A stretch of DNA of 64,000 nucleotides from Icerya purchasi (Eukaryota > Arthropoda > Insecta > Hemiptera > Monophlebidae). The stretch covers positions 301,755,756 through 301,819,755 of the forward strand of contig CM077115.1 in assembly GCA_039619475.1 (NCBI GenBank), given 5' to 3'. Below, in pieces: positions 46,621 through 57,900 of this stretch. The notes below the pieces were generated by a model. That model made no database searches and had not been told where the DNA came from. It saw only the letters and a list, made by a program, of their open reading frames with translations. The translations under genes and the position numbers were made by a program. How positions within the stretch are numbered: the first letter of the stretch is position 1; the number at the start of each line of letters is the position of its first letter.

Positions 46621-47079
46621 TAGGGAAAAGATTGTAGAAAATATCGTTACATGTTTTTTACTACTTTTTTTTTTTTTTTTTTTTTTATTGTGAACTTACT
46701 TGTTGATTGTTACCGCACGCACGTTTAAATGTCGGACTTCGTATTATTTCTCGAATTAAAAGTATAGAAATTCTAAGCATTAGTTCGGTAATACCGGTTT
46801 TCTTAGACCTTTCTTTGATTACATTATTGGACAAAAAGGAAAATTAATAACGCAAAGATGCTATTGACTCGTAAGATTAAATCCAGACATATGTACATAT
46901 TAATTGAATTTTGAATACGAATTAATGAATTTCTGTTCATTTCTCGTTGAACTGTTTTTAAAAGTTGCAATATAAAATGCTTTTTTTTCTATTGTTATTG
47001 TTTTTTTGTTTTTTTAAAAATGACTTTTGCTTTTGAACTATGGACATTAGTCTAGCCATATTTCCAAACAGTTCCACCT
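46621..47079. other. No gene recognised
   Basis: AT-rich with a poly(T) run at 46668-46686. The stretch near 46720-46790 loosely recalls the dispersed repeat of copy A. Confidence 0.35.
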
Positions 47080-47612
47080 TAGATTATGGAAGGATATTTA
47101 TTTTTCCCTTCTAATCCGAATTCCTTTTATCTTTCCGTCCAGCCCTTACTTTCTTTGACCAAATGGTTTGACATGTTTTCTTCTTTTTGTCAGCCCCTGA
47201 TCACTGCCCTATGCCGTTTTCGTTTCGGTCATACCTTTCTCCCTTCGGCACTTTTTCCTTTTTCCCCCGTCTCTTCTCCGCAGTGTCCTCTTCACCCAGA
47301 AGATTTATTTTTTCTATGTGCTGTCAATATCATCTTCTTCGATTGTTCCTTACTTTCTTCAGAACATTCTCTCTTCTCTTCTCAGCTTTCGGATCTTGGT
47401 CTTCCTACTCTATACAATGACTCTTATGTTCTCTCATTTTCTTCCTTGTCAATTGTTCCTATTCTAGCTTCTTTCATTCATTCAATCTTTCACCAGATTA
47501 AAATCTAATATGTTATGCTCCTTTTGAGCTATTGCTTAGATTCCTTGGTTGATTGGGCTGTTGCTCCTCGTTAGCGTACGCATAAAAAAAAAAAAAAAAA
47601 AAAAAAAAAACC
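47080..47612 (+). mobile_element. I-type LINE 3' end with poly(A), copy 5
   Basis: Plus strand: LCRFRFGHTFLPSALFPFSP, a CPLHPEDLFFLC-type zinc-knuckle-like segment and IFFDCSLLSSEHSLFSSQLS correspond to the C-terminus of the other copies. The 3' UTR ends in about 27 As (47584-47610). Truncated at the 5' end, as is usual for LINE insertions. Confidence 0.65.
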
Positions 47613-47654
47613 CTAGCGCCAGGAGAATTTATCTTTATTTATAATACGCAATAG

Positions 47655-48884
47655 TTTTTTTTTTTTTTATTATTATTAAATGGGCCCGGTATCAGCACTG
47701 ACCCAACTACATGAGCTTAGATCACCTACTCAGATTCTGAGGCGATCGGAGATAGAAAGTATAAAGGAAAGAAGGAGGGGAATAACGGCTAGAGATGGGA
47801 AAGAAAGGATAAAGGGAGCATTGAAAGGGGTAGGAAGATCAAACGCCAAGAGTTCGGCGTATAGATGGGAGCACTCGGGAAAAAGAGCAGGGCATTCAAA
47901 AAGGATTTGGTTGGGGTCGCATATAAAGGGAGGATCAGTAGAGTTGAGAGGGCAAAAGGGAGAAGGTGAAAGAGAAAAAGAAAAACGAGAAGAGGGAAGG
48001 AGAGAATGACCAAGTCTTAGTAAGGAAACAATAGCCGAGCGCTGAGAAAAGGGAAGAAATTGGAACCAGGGATGTGAATTAGGAGTAGGCTGTAGGAGGA
48101 GCTAGAAGGAGGAGCGATTGGCAAAAAAAGAAGTGTAGATGTCAATCCATAGTCTGGCATGGAGACTTGCGGAGAGTAAAAGGATATCTGAGGCAGGAAA
48201 ATGCGGGAGGAGTGGACCATTAAGAGACCCCGAGTGAGCTAGGAAGTTAGCTGCTTCGTTGTTCTCAATGCCAGAGTGGCCAGGAACCCGTAAAAAGCCA
48301 ATAAGGATAGAACGTGCTAAGCGCAAGTTGGAAATGGAGGCACGAACAGAAAGAATAATATCATTAGACAAGTGGGAAGGAGGAGAAGAGATAGCTTGCA
48401 GCACTGATTTGGAATCAGTAACAATGAGAAATTTACGGATTCCTCTTGAAGAGGAAATAAAGGAGACAGCACGGAGAATGGAGACTGCTTCAGCAGAAAA
48501 AATTGAACAAAAGGAAGGAAGTTTGAAGGATTCCGAGTGATTAAGCGAGGGGGCCGTAAAAGCAGCGCCCACTCCGTTATCATTTTCGGAACCATCAGTG
48601 AAAATTTTTACATGACGGGGAAGAAGAATTTAAGATGTGGACATATTCACTGACCACTGTACTACTCTAGGGAGTGAAGAGAGGAGAATGAGATGGGGAG
48701 ATATATACTATTGAAATAAAAAGAAAAGTAAGGAAGCTTATTGCCGGAAAAGACATAAGGAGAAAACTTAGATACCCCCGAGCAGCTATGTGCGCGAGAA
48801 CCGGGATTTTGTGAGGAACGAAGCGCCAGTGGTCATTGATATACGGTAGTAAACTAAATGCTACCTGAACGAAACACACTGCCT
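47655..48884 (-). mobile_element. I-type LINE 3' part, copy 2, tail to tail with copy 5
   Basis: Minus strand. Its 3' end is the poly(T) run at 47657-47669. Upstream it has a C-terminal knuckle (CDPNQILFECPAL) and RNase H. The sequence to 48884 continues upstream RT/connection sequence and meets the piggyBac derivative at a TTAA. Confidence 0.7.
48102..48625 (-). pseudogene. LINE RNase H domain, best preserved copy
   Basis: Reads IFTDGSENDNGVGAAF (first aspartate), FCSIFSAEAVSILRAVSF (glutamate), FLIVTDSKSVLQAI (second aspartate) and RVPGHSGIENNEAANFLA (histidine motif). The final aspartate of the usual GNE.AD is replaced by asparagine. Open for over 150 codons. This domain removes RNA from the hybrid during retrotransposition in I, R1 and LOA type elements. 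Confidence 0.75.
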
Positions 48885-48890
48885 AATTAA

Positions 48891-49806
48891 CCCGTAAGAG
48901 GTCGAGCCCGGTCTAAAGACCGGGTTTTTTTTTTTTTTTTTTTGTTATTTAACTGTGCTCATAACTCAGCTATTCCTAGAATAACAGACAAAGCATGAGG
49001 ACTAATCAGTTTTAACTAGAATTTAAACCATTGTACTTAACCAGGATAGAGTATCAGTTTACACACACACGGTCTATTCGACCGGCGCGACCGATATCGT
49101 TTCGATTTATTTCAGTTTGATTCTCTCTTTTGTCTTATGTTTCTAAAAAATATACATTGTGGTTCTCATGTTATCACATTACCCCATGAAAATTGCCGAA
49201 AAATCGGGTGCAGCTAATAAACCAGAAATGCTAACATTTTGTAACTTACGATACTGTAGATGAGTTGAAAAATACATACTTAGTGTCTCAAGGAAAAATT
49301 ATCCGGGGAACTCAAAGTTCGGATTACGAATCTTTTTACACGAAAAGCAGAATAAAGAGCAGCTAAATATTAATGTTGAAGAAAACAATTTACAAAAAAT
49401 CAACGAAATATTCCTGGGCGATGTCACTTTTGTGACTGGCGCAAAAATATCCCGAAAACTAAAACACAGTGTGTAATAGCTGCAAGTGTTTGTATGCAAA
49501 GAGCACTCCAGTTCCAGCATGTTTTAAATGCGCAAATGAAAACAAAGAAAAATCTAGTAGCGAATGTTAACAATTTGATTACACGTACCGTATTTTTGTA
49601 TATGTTGAGAATTAAGTTATTTTTTATAAAATGTTACAAACTTATATATTTTTTTGAATTAAAATCCTGTTTATTCATGCTAAAATAATAAAACAAAAAC
49701 AAAACAACATAAAAAGGAATAAAAAGTTTTTCAAAAACATAAAAAAGTATTTTTTAAAAAAGTTTTTATAAACCCGGTCAAAAATACCGGCGCGACCTCT
49801 TACGGG
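48891..49806 (+). mobile_element. piggyBac-derived element, 916 bp
   Basis: Perfect 14-bp terminal inverted repeats, CCCGTAAGAGGTCG (48891-48904 and complement at 49793-49806). They are flanked by TTAA on both sides (48887-48890 and 49807-49810), the obligatory piggyBac target. The inside keeps the cysteine-rich C-terminal zinc-binding part of the transposase on the plus strand (RCHFC near 49420, KTKTQC, then VCKEHS in another frame near 49490). A short palindrome CCCGGTCTAAAGACCGGG follows the left TIR. Most of the transposase is deleted. Confidence 0.88.
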
Positions 49807-49814
49807 TTAATTAC

Positions 49815-51085
49815 GCTACGGTAGCTGGAGTCTTTACAGTTAAATAACTTTAAAAACACCCACTAAATATTTGTAAAATAATTATTAGTACAGTTTATAG
49901 TATGTATACTTGTTGTCGTGCTAAACGAAGTAATTTATGAAAATGATGTTGTACGAAGATTATACAAAATAAATAATTAAATAATTTGAAATTTTCACCA
50001 TTGCTCGTATTTTATTACCATATTTACAACAGTTTGTTGACATTTTTATTTTAAAAATAAAATTATTATTATTTGTTTTTTGTTTTTTAGTATCAATTTT
50101 AATAAAAAGGGAATAACAAATTGTACGAATTTAATTAAAAATATCTTTCGTTATTACAAATGCCAGTTGGACGTATGCCACATAGTTAATTTATCACTCG
50201 CTTCGCTTGTATTATCTAACCGTATATCAATATATACCTTCTCGTATTTTTATTTTTTTGATTAAATTTCGGCAAATGTTTATCTAACGAAAATTTCACA
50301 TTAAGAAGTTTTACTTGTATTAAAAATTTTAAAATGTGACGTGGAAAAAAAAAATTCTGTTTGCTCGTTATCTGTCTGCTTACTCTTGTTTCGACTATAC
50401 ATATTTCGCTTAAATAATAGTAAAATGTTCCACTTGTATAAAAATTTCAAAAATATTTTGAACGTTTCTTGAGATGAAAATCAAAATGTTAGTCGGTGAG
50501 TTTATTATGTTTTCTCGCGCATTACACCGATAAAATGGAAATCAAAAGCTAAATGAATACGCCTTATGATGACTACTAATGACTTGGCATATCAGATAAA
50601 TATTTAAATAGTCATTCTAGTCAAAGTCGTGCGCAAGTGTATTTAAAAGTACAAAAAGGCAGCTCTAAATTACGTATACGAGTACTAAATTTAAAATGAA
50701 CGCATAGAAATTTTTAATGCATTAATCCTTTTTTATTTCCTTCCTTTTTTTTTTTTTGTAATATAGGTTCTAACTAAAAATAAATTTTTATGCTGTTATT
50801 TATCTGATCATGTTTTTACTTTTTTAGTCAGATTTTTTAAACTCGTTTTGTCTCCTCCGTTTTCTCGCGAATAAATGAATAAATTTATTACGGATCAGTA
50901 AGTTATTATTTAATTTCTAGCCTAAAATGCAGAACCTTTTTTTTTGCCTTTTTCGGAATCATTTTAATCAATTCGGTTATTTCATTAAATTGATGTAGCT
51001 TCGTTTTTGATCATTCCGTTACGCCTTTAATCGATCTTTATTTATAGTTTTTTGGGCTAAACTAAGGATTTTGTATCAGAAATAA
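49815..51085. other. No gene recognised
   Basis: AT-rich. No transposon ends or exons could be supported. Confidence 0.45.
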
Positions 51086-51089
51086 TGGA

Positions 51090-51900
51090 AAGAAAAAGAA
51101 GTTAATTAAATTTCAATTCAGTCAGATACATTGGGAAAGAACTAACAGCGCAAGACGGTTACGAATGGACAAAGAAAAGACATGGGATATAGGAAATGTA
51201 ATAAGATTTCAACAAATGGGAATAAAGAACGGAATGTTCAGTAGAAAGAGAGGAACATTTGAAAAAGGGAAATGATCAATGTCACAAATGGCTGCTTCGT
51301 TGTGGTGTAGAGGTGAAAGAACGGAAAGAAGACTGAAGAGAGACTAAAACGGGAAGAAGGCAACGAGGAATGACTAAAAAATGGCCATAACGAAAGAAAG
51401 ATGTAGCGAGGTAAACTTGGGAATAAAAAGTTTGGAAGGGAAATTAGATTGAATAGAGATATTAGAAAAGAAATATAAACGCCCGACAAAATTTTAGCGG
51501 AAATTCTTTAAATAAAGACGAGAGATTTGAGAAAAGAATTTTTTTAAAAGAGAAACGGGAGAAAACAGCAAATCCGAGCCAGAGAATCAACTAGCTCATT
51601 TAGAAATCCATAAAAAATATAATGCGAATAAAATAGGGAAGACATAAGAATTAATGATGGAGCACAAGAAAAAAACAGATAAAAGAGAGCATATATGACT
51701 GAGAAATAACCAAACAGGAACTGGAAGAAAGACGAGAATAGAAGAAATAAAAATAAATCATGGAATATTGGCCAACTATAAGTGCTATAAAGGGGAAGAC
51801 CAAAGGATTCTAAAAAATTGAATGTTGAAAAGATAAGCATTACCATATCGTTTTAAGTCATTAATAACGCGTGTGAAAAAAAATAAAGAATAATTAATGG
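51090..51900 (-). mobile_element. I-type LINE fragment, copy 4, strongly decayed
   Basis: Minus-strand readings share phrases with the RNase H family copies: FNFLESFGLPLYSTY for the SFKLPSFCSIF segment, and LNELVDSLAR for the NE.AD.LA motif (aspartate retained). C-terminal sequence runs to about 51100. Confidence 0.45.
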
Positions 51901-51959
51901 CGTGGAATTCCTGTTTCATTGCAGCTTAAGGGAAAAATTTCGAAGATTTTTTTATTTAA

Positions 51960-52375
51960 CTAACTAATTAATTAATTTAATTTTTTATTATTGACTGCTG
52001 GCTATCTAAAGTTATATAAAAGACTTAGGGCACGAAATAGCAGAGATCTCAGAAATGCACTAGTCAAATTTAATTAGCTAAGTCGATCGTATTTTTCCTT
52101 CCTGATCTTTAGACTTCCGCTGAATTTTCCAGTAAATCAATCGATCACGTGCATATGCTTTGTGTACGATGCTGTCAAAGCATTTATTGCCGCTATTCAT
52201 CGCTCAGGTCTTATCGAATTGATGATCATCGTGGTCACCTGAATTCGACGATTATCATCATCTGATTTCAGCTGTCTCCAACCGAATTAGGTTCTAGTTA
52301 GTTGACTCTTCTTCCCATTGTGTCTGGGCAATGGTCCATAGTTGATGCGCCCAAAAAAAAAAAAAAAAAAAAAAA
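51960..52375 (+). repeat. Possible LINE 3' end with poly(A)
   Basis: Sequence of moderate GC ending in a run of about 22 As (52352-52373). No coding match, so only the tail suggests a retroposed element. Confidence 0.3.
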
Positions 52376-52479
52376 GGAGGGCGTGATCCGTATTTGATTC
52401 TAGACGCGTATGTATAAGTGCTTAGTTTAGTTAATAAGGTCAGTCGGTGTCTGGATTTTCTTAGGATTTTAGTGGTTTA

Positions 52480-53280
52480 ATTTCGTTCTATATATTGTGT
52501 TATCCTTAGGAGTTGAATTTCGGTATCTAGTCTACCGTTTAGAGCAGCGTCCTTACTATTTGTCGCATTCCGGTCCGGCATTTCCAATTTTTTGTTGGTG
52601 TCGGATCCTTATTGTCCAGGTCCAAAATTATAAAAATGTTGAAGTTAACATCGACGGAACCAGCAACAAATGTTCACTACTCCATGAAGAGCGGCAGCCC
52701 CGAAAGTGGGAGATCATCGAACGTTGAATTTTTGTGACCCGAGTACGGGGCTGTCGCTGCTGAGTCAAGTACTAAAAGGAACCGAAATGGTCTATTTCGC
52801 ATCACCGGAGTCAAAACGGTAGTTTTAGGCCCGTGGTGAAGAGTACTGACCGGCTGGTGAAGGGGAAAGCAGGTGATGTCCCCGCCGGATAGTCACTGGA
52901 GCTTGGCCGGTCGAACGGGCGGTGATTAATGAGCGCAAGATACTGTGACACTTATCTAACCCGGGAGTTGGCGTCATCTCTAAGAGTGAACTTGAATCAT
53001 TAGCGGGTGAATGCGACAGTTCATGAATCTGTGGTGGCTGGTCAGTCGACCTCCGCGGGACCCAATCCTGGTGAAGTAAATAATAGTGCTGATTTAGCTG
53101 TTGCCACGGCCGCTTCTCTTATGAAGGTGGTTCTGGAATCGAAGGCCGAAGTTTAAAAGGTTTTTTTTTCTTTTTCGGACGAGTACAAAATCACCAAATC
53201 CATTGTTAGTGAAGTGGCCGAAAAGGTGAGGTGGGAAAACTGTTACTACTTATCTCTACGTGAACTAGATTACTCTTAAG
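52480..53280 (+). pseudogene. LINE ORF1 (gag-like) remnant
   Basis: GC-rich island. Plus-strand pieces (SGSPESGRSSNVEF, GLFRITGVKTVVLGP, ADLAVATAASLMKVVLESKA, then YKITKSIVSEVAEKV) look like the charged N-terminal protein of an I/R1-type LINE. Stops and frameshifts are frequent. The assignment rests on composition and style, with no decisive zinc knuckle in view. Confidence 0.35.
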
Positions 53281-53299
53281 GTCACGTTTTAACTTCTAA

Positions 53300-56200
53300 G
53301 AAAGTGTATTCGGTGCAGTGTAAGATGGCTACTGTTGCTTTTTTACAGTTTTTGATCTTGACTTTTTTTTTTTTTTTCTTTTTCATGTATATATACACAG
53401 CCACGGAGTCGGTGGATTTATTACAGGATTCACAGAAAAATTGGCTAAAAAAGGAAATAAGAAACTTGACAATGAACAAAAGTGTAGTGAAAAAGATGAA
53501 TATAATTTTAACAGATAGACTTGAAATAATACGATGAAAGAATCAGTAAAAAAGGATAAATTAGCGGATAATTGCATGAAATTATTCACATTAACCCTGT
53601 AATTACCACAGATCGAAGAATGCATTATCTATTAGCCTGGCCTCAGAGATCCCCATGTTGTATCGGATATTGTAAAAGACATTTTTCATTTCTTAAATTG
53701 TCTATTTAAGATTTAACTTTAATATGAATGAAATTTGATTATTATAATCATTACAAAAGAATTAAACAGGAAATAATTGAATGCTCTGAACGTAATGTTT
53801 TCCGGCATTTTACACATTTAGTTTGATGTTTGTGAATTTTTTCAGTACGAGTATATTTACATGTTAGTTACTAACGACAAGATTGAACTCTGGCTTATTT
53901 GTTCAAAAAAATATTGGCTCTAACAAGTTCTTTACCGAGTTTTATTTAAAAAAATTACGGCGTTTATGATTTGGACGCGGCTACAGAATCATCTGAATTA
54001 TAAAAGAATTCATTGTTCCGATGTCTATCTTATTCTAAAAAGATTACCAGAAGCCAACGTAATTTTATTAGTTTTTCTGTTTAACGCATTGTGTTTCGTT
54101 ATCTAAAATTGTCCATATTTCTGAATACCCCTATTTTCCCGGTTTGGATGAAATCTATCGTTATAGCAGGCATTTACCATTGGAATGTGGCTAATCACTC
54201 ATCAACAGTCACGCATTTCATTCATCCCGGAGTGGGATGACTAATACAATGATCGTGACTATAAATAGGCGCTAACTACAAGGTCACAGTTTTCGGACAT
54301 ACATGTTTCGGTTGTTATTTAGGGGAATAATTTTGAAATATAATATTTGGAGGATAAATTACGTTATTCAAATGTGTGTCCTATAGGCTCGAGCGGTATT
54401 AAATGTGAAACTATTCGATGTCCGTTAAACGGGCTTGCAAAATTAATCAAATAAAGCAAATTATAGGTTGATCTAACTGCTTTTTAAACATCCCGTGTTT
54501 CTTCTTCCTTAATTATTTATAGCCAGATTCCTTTGTCCGTTTGTACTGTGGGCTCTGTAATTGCAGATGTGACCATGGTATGGGACAGCTAACTCCTTTT
54601 GCTCTTACCTTCGTCATTTCTTTTCTTTTCAGGATACATACGTTTGGCATTTTTCGACGTTGATTGTTATTGTTTCTCCATCTTTGGTATAGCATTCTTT
54701 ATCAGATTCCATTCCTTGTTACTCCTAATTGCTGCTATGTACACATGTTGATGGGTAATCGTCCGTTGCTGACAAGCCCAGGGAAAAACCCAAACAAGAA
54801 AAAAAAAAAAAAAAAAATAAATAGGTTTTTTCAGATAATTCAGAAAAATGAAGAAATTTGACCGGTACACTATAATCTTCGGAGACGAAGTATTAGAAAT
54901 TAGTGTCAAACCGGGTCCCAGAGGCACGATGGAAGTTATCCGGTTAAATGATAACTTTTATACTTACATTTTTGTTCAAAATTTCTCGTTTAGATAGTTT
55001 CAGACACATTGCATCACGCGGTAGTAAAGACATTTAACAATATTCATGACTTTTATTAACCCTTATTATTATATTTGTTCCTATTCCATGATCATTTTCT
55101 CTCTATTTGCGGACGTCTGCTTGTCATTTCTCCAGATGTAACAATTTCGCGTCATGTTCCGCCGTTCTTCTTTTAACTGTCGCATTTTTTCCTCTCGTTT
55201 CTTTTCCGCGCTTCATACTAGAGATCTGGCGATCACCTGTCTTTTTCGCTGTAAGCTACACGTTCGGCTCACTTACATTTTCTATATTTAACTATTTTTA
55301 CAGATCGCTTGCAGGTTGTTTTTTTTTTTGTTCCTTCACGAACCGTCCGTATAATTTACTTATTTCTTCCGGTATTATTGAGTATTGTCTTTCTACGTTA
55401 TTTATTCTTCTAACCTTTTTGTGGTTCGTATCTCTTTGGCATATATTGCGTTAAACTGTTTCAGATTTTTAAGATTTATCGGCGTGTTTGGCTTTTTAAA
55501 AATATCACGCGATTATCAAAGCACCATCCAGACAAAAGTGTGGACTCGTTTTAAACCCCTACGCCACGATATATCATTACTTACTTGCCATATAAATTTA
55601 TCTACTATTGCCGTATTCTCGTTTTTATCCTTTAATCGAGCTTTATTAGGATTAACGTGTTTTACTGCTAGTCGTTGGCTTAATGGAACGTGCATATTTT
55701 GACTATTATATATTTTTACAAGAAATCAAATTGATCCCCTCTTTTTTCTTCTTCACTTTGCGTTTACAATCCGATTTTTGTATCGTGCACCATCCCCCGG
55801 AATCATTGATCCTTTTTAGACTTGACGTTATTTTTCATGCTAAGTAAGATCATTCGGGTGAGATGATAATAATATTTTTCAAGGGGTCATTTTAAAAGCC
55901 ATTTTTAATGCAAAATACCTGGCGCACTGAGCACTTGCTCGGTTCATAAAATCATTAATAATTACAATTATAGTTAAAATATTTATTTAATTCCGAATTA
56001 CCATGTGCTTTTATTGCACGTATCGACACTTAAATCATTGTAAATTTACCGGTATAGAAAATGTTATTATTTATTTGATTATTCAATTATTTATTTAGAA
56101 AACTACTTACGGTTATTTATTTTATTTAAAACAATAATTACAAGTTATTTTTAATGCACGTGATTTAATTTTTTATAAATCGGAATTTTTCGAGGATAAT

Positions 56201-57480
56201 ACTTTTAACTGGTGTCCATACGTGCAGGGTTGTTTTTTTTTTTTTAAATTTATTCATTAAGGTGGCACTTTTTTTTAAATTTTAAATTAAAAAAAAGTTA
56301 TAAAAGTTGGAATCTTTCGTAATTCTAATTGGACACATTTTCGATTGTTTTTTGTGTTCATTTTTTAACCGCCTTAAAATCGCGAAAACAACGAATTTTG
56401 CCATGGATTAGACACACCTTAACAGATCGATTTCTTGGTCCGAAATCGCCCTAGTGTGCAAATTTCGCGAAAATCATACATAGGTATGGCTATATATATA
56501 TAGGTATGCAATTCCTGGCTCGTATAATAGTAATAGATAAATGTGTTACACTGTACGAAGAGAATTACACTTTTTAATCTTGATTTTACAACCTCCGTTC
56601 GACCAAGGTGAAGGTTTTTTTGTCCCTTTTCATGGGTGATAAGTTCGGGATAGTGCAAAAAGTTCTGTATTTCTCTAAAGATAAGCGAAGCAACATTATT
56701 ACCAATATTGCACTCTTCTAAATATCTGAAATTATTTCAATTTGCGTCTCTAAATCTTTAGATCTTTCTATTTGTTAGAACTGGCAGTATATGACTCAGT
56801 TTGTAATACTTTTTTTATTCTTATTGGAAAATGGTTGCTCGCCAACAAGTAAGGAACAACCCCGTCCATGTGCAGTCCAAATAAATATCTGACGAAACTA
56901 GTGTTTAATAATAGACTGTCTGCCCTAGTAGGAGAGCAGTTCAAGAGGTGCGTAATTGAGAACTAGTAATAATTTTTGAAATAATGTCCTCTTTCTTTGT
57001 GTCATCTCTCGGTTGTGCAACCTAATAAAGGATTTAACAACAATCGCCGGCGAAGATGATAGGTGTGCTGCCTAATCTGAGACATGCGGTATCCCAGACG
57101 AGAGTAAAATGAAAATAAAAATCCCTTCAGACTTACGTTATTAAATTCAGTTTGTAGAAAATAATGTTTTTGGCTGATACATTTTTAAATTGATACTGCT
57201 ATATCGAATCTCCGCGCTGTCCCTAACGCAATTGTAATTGTAAGTCTTGCTGGCGATCGGTAAATTTCTGCGGAAGTATGATATATCTATCATTTGCCGA
57301 TAGAAAAATTCCTAAATAAAAATTATTCAGTAGAACATTTCTTGAATTCCGCTGTGGTATTCTTAATTTGGTTACGATTGAATAAACAAGAAGTATAACA
57401 CAATAAAAAATATTCAAGGTAAATATAATAACAGCGAGAGCTGTGTCCTTTACTTACCTTTAGTATTTCAACCAGCCTCA
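53300..57480. other. Unassigned, probably decayed transposon sequence
   Basis: Contains A-runs near 54800 and several open stretches (54513-54927 minus, 55107-55702 plus) without a domain or motif that I can name. The minus strand around 55100-55250 is rich in charged residues and could be an old LINE ORF1. Confidence 0.3.
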
Positions 57481-57489
57481 ACATCGGTT

Positions 57490-57900
57490 TGGCTTTTGAT
57501 TTTTATTTTAGCATTTAGACTTTTTTTTTACTTACATTTTTTAGTTAAAATTGCATTCGACTTAAAATGTCAATCGGAAGCGTTGATATACTCTCTATTG
57601 TGCCTTTCCCTCTTTGTCCTTTCTGACATGATAACACTGTTTTGGGCGATGATGCTCGTGATTTTTTGCGGTACTCCTTCCGATCATCCGAGAGAGCAGC
57701 ACCAAGAGTTGTCATCCGCTGGTACTCCTACACCATATTACGCATTCGCTATTCTACCTCTTCAGATGCACGTAATTATTCCAACTGTAACTAAATTAAT
57801 TTCTTCGATACTTTGTCGTATTAAGATTTAGTCTGGTACTCTTGCTCGTAATACTTCTAGTCGCTTAGTTATTCCTGTTCACAGTGCTTCTTGCATATAA
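57490..57900 (+). other. Possible LINE RNase H tail
   Basis: An ORF at 57496-57831 ends SSAGTPTPYYAFAILPLQMH and so on, loosely like the sequence after the RNase H domain of jockey-type LINEs. No catalytic motif is present, so it is left unassigned. Confidence 0.2.

Noticed and set aside
55107..55702. Overlapping plus-strand ORFs of 105-115 codons
   Set aside because: Hydrophobic, biased composition typical of the complement of an A-rich sequence; no family motif and no splice support.
57496..57831. 111-codon plus-strand ORF that could be a membrane protein
   Set aside because: The hydrophobic part is T-rich sequence; the end loosely recalls a LINE. Not accepted as a host gene.
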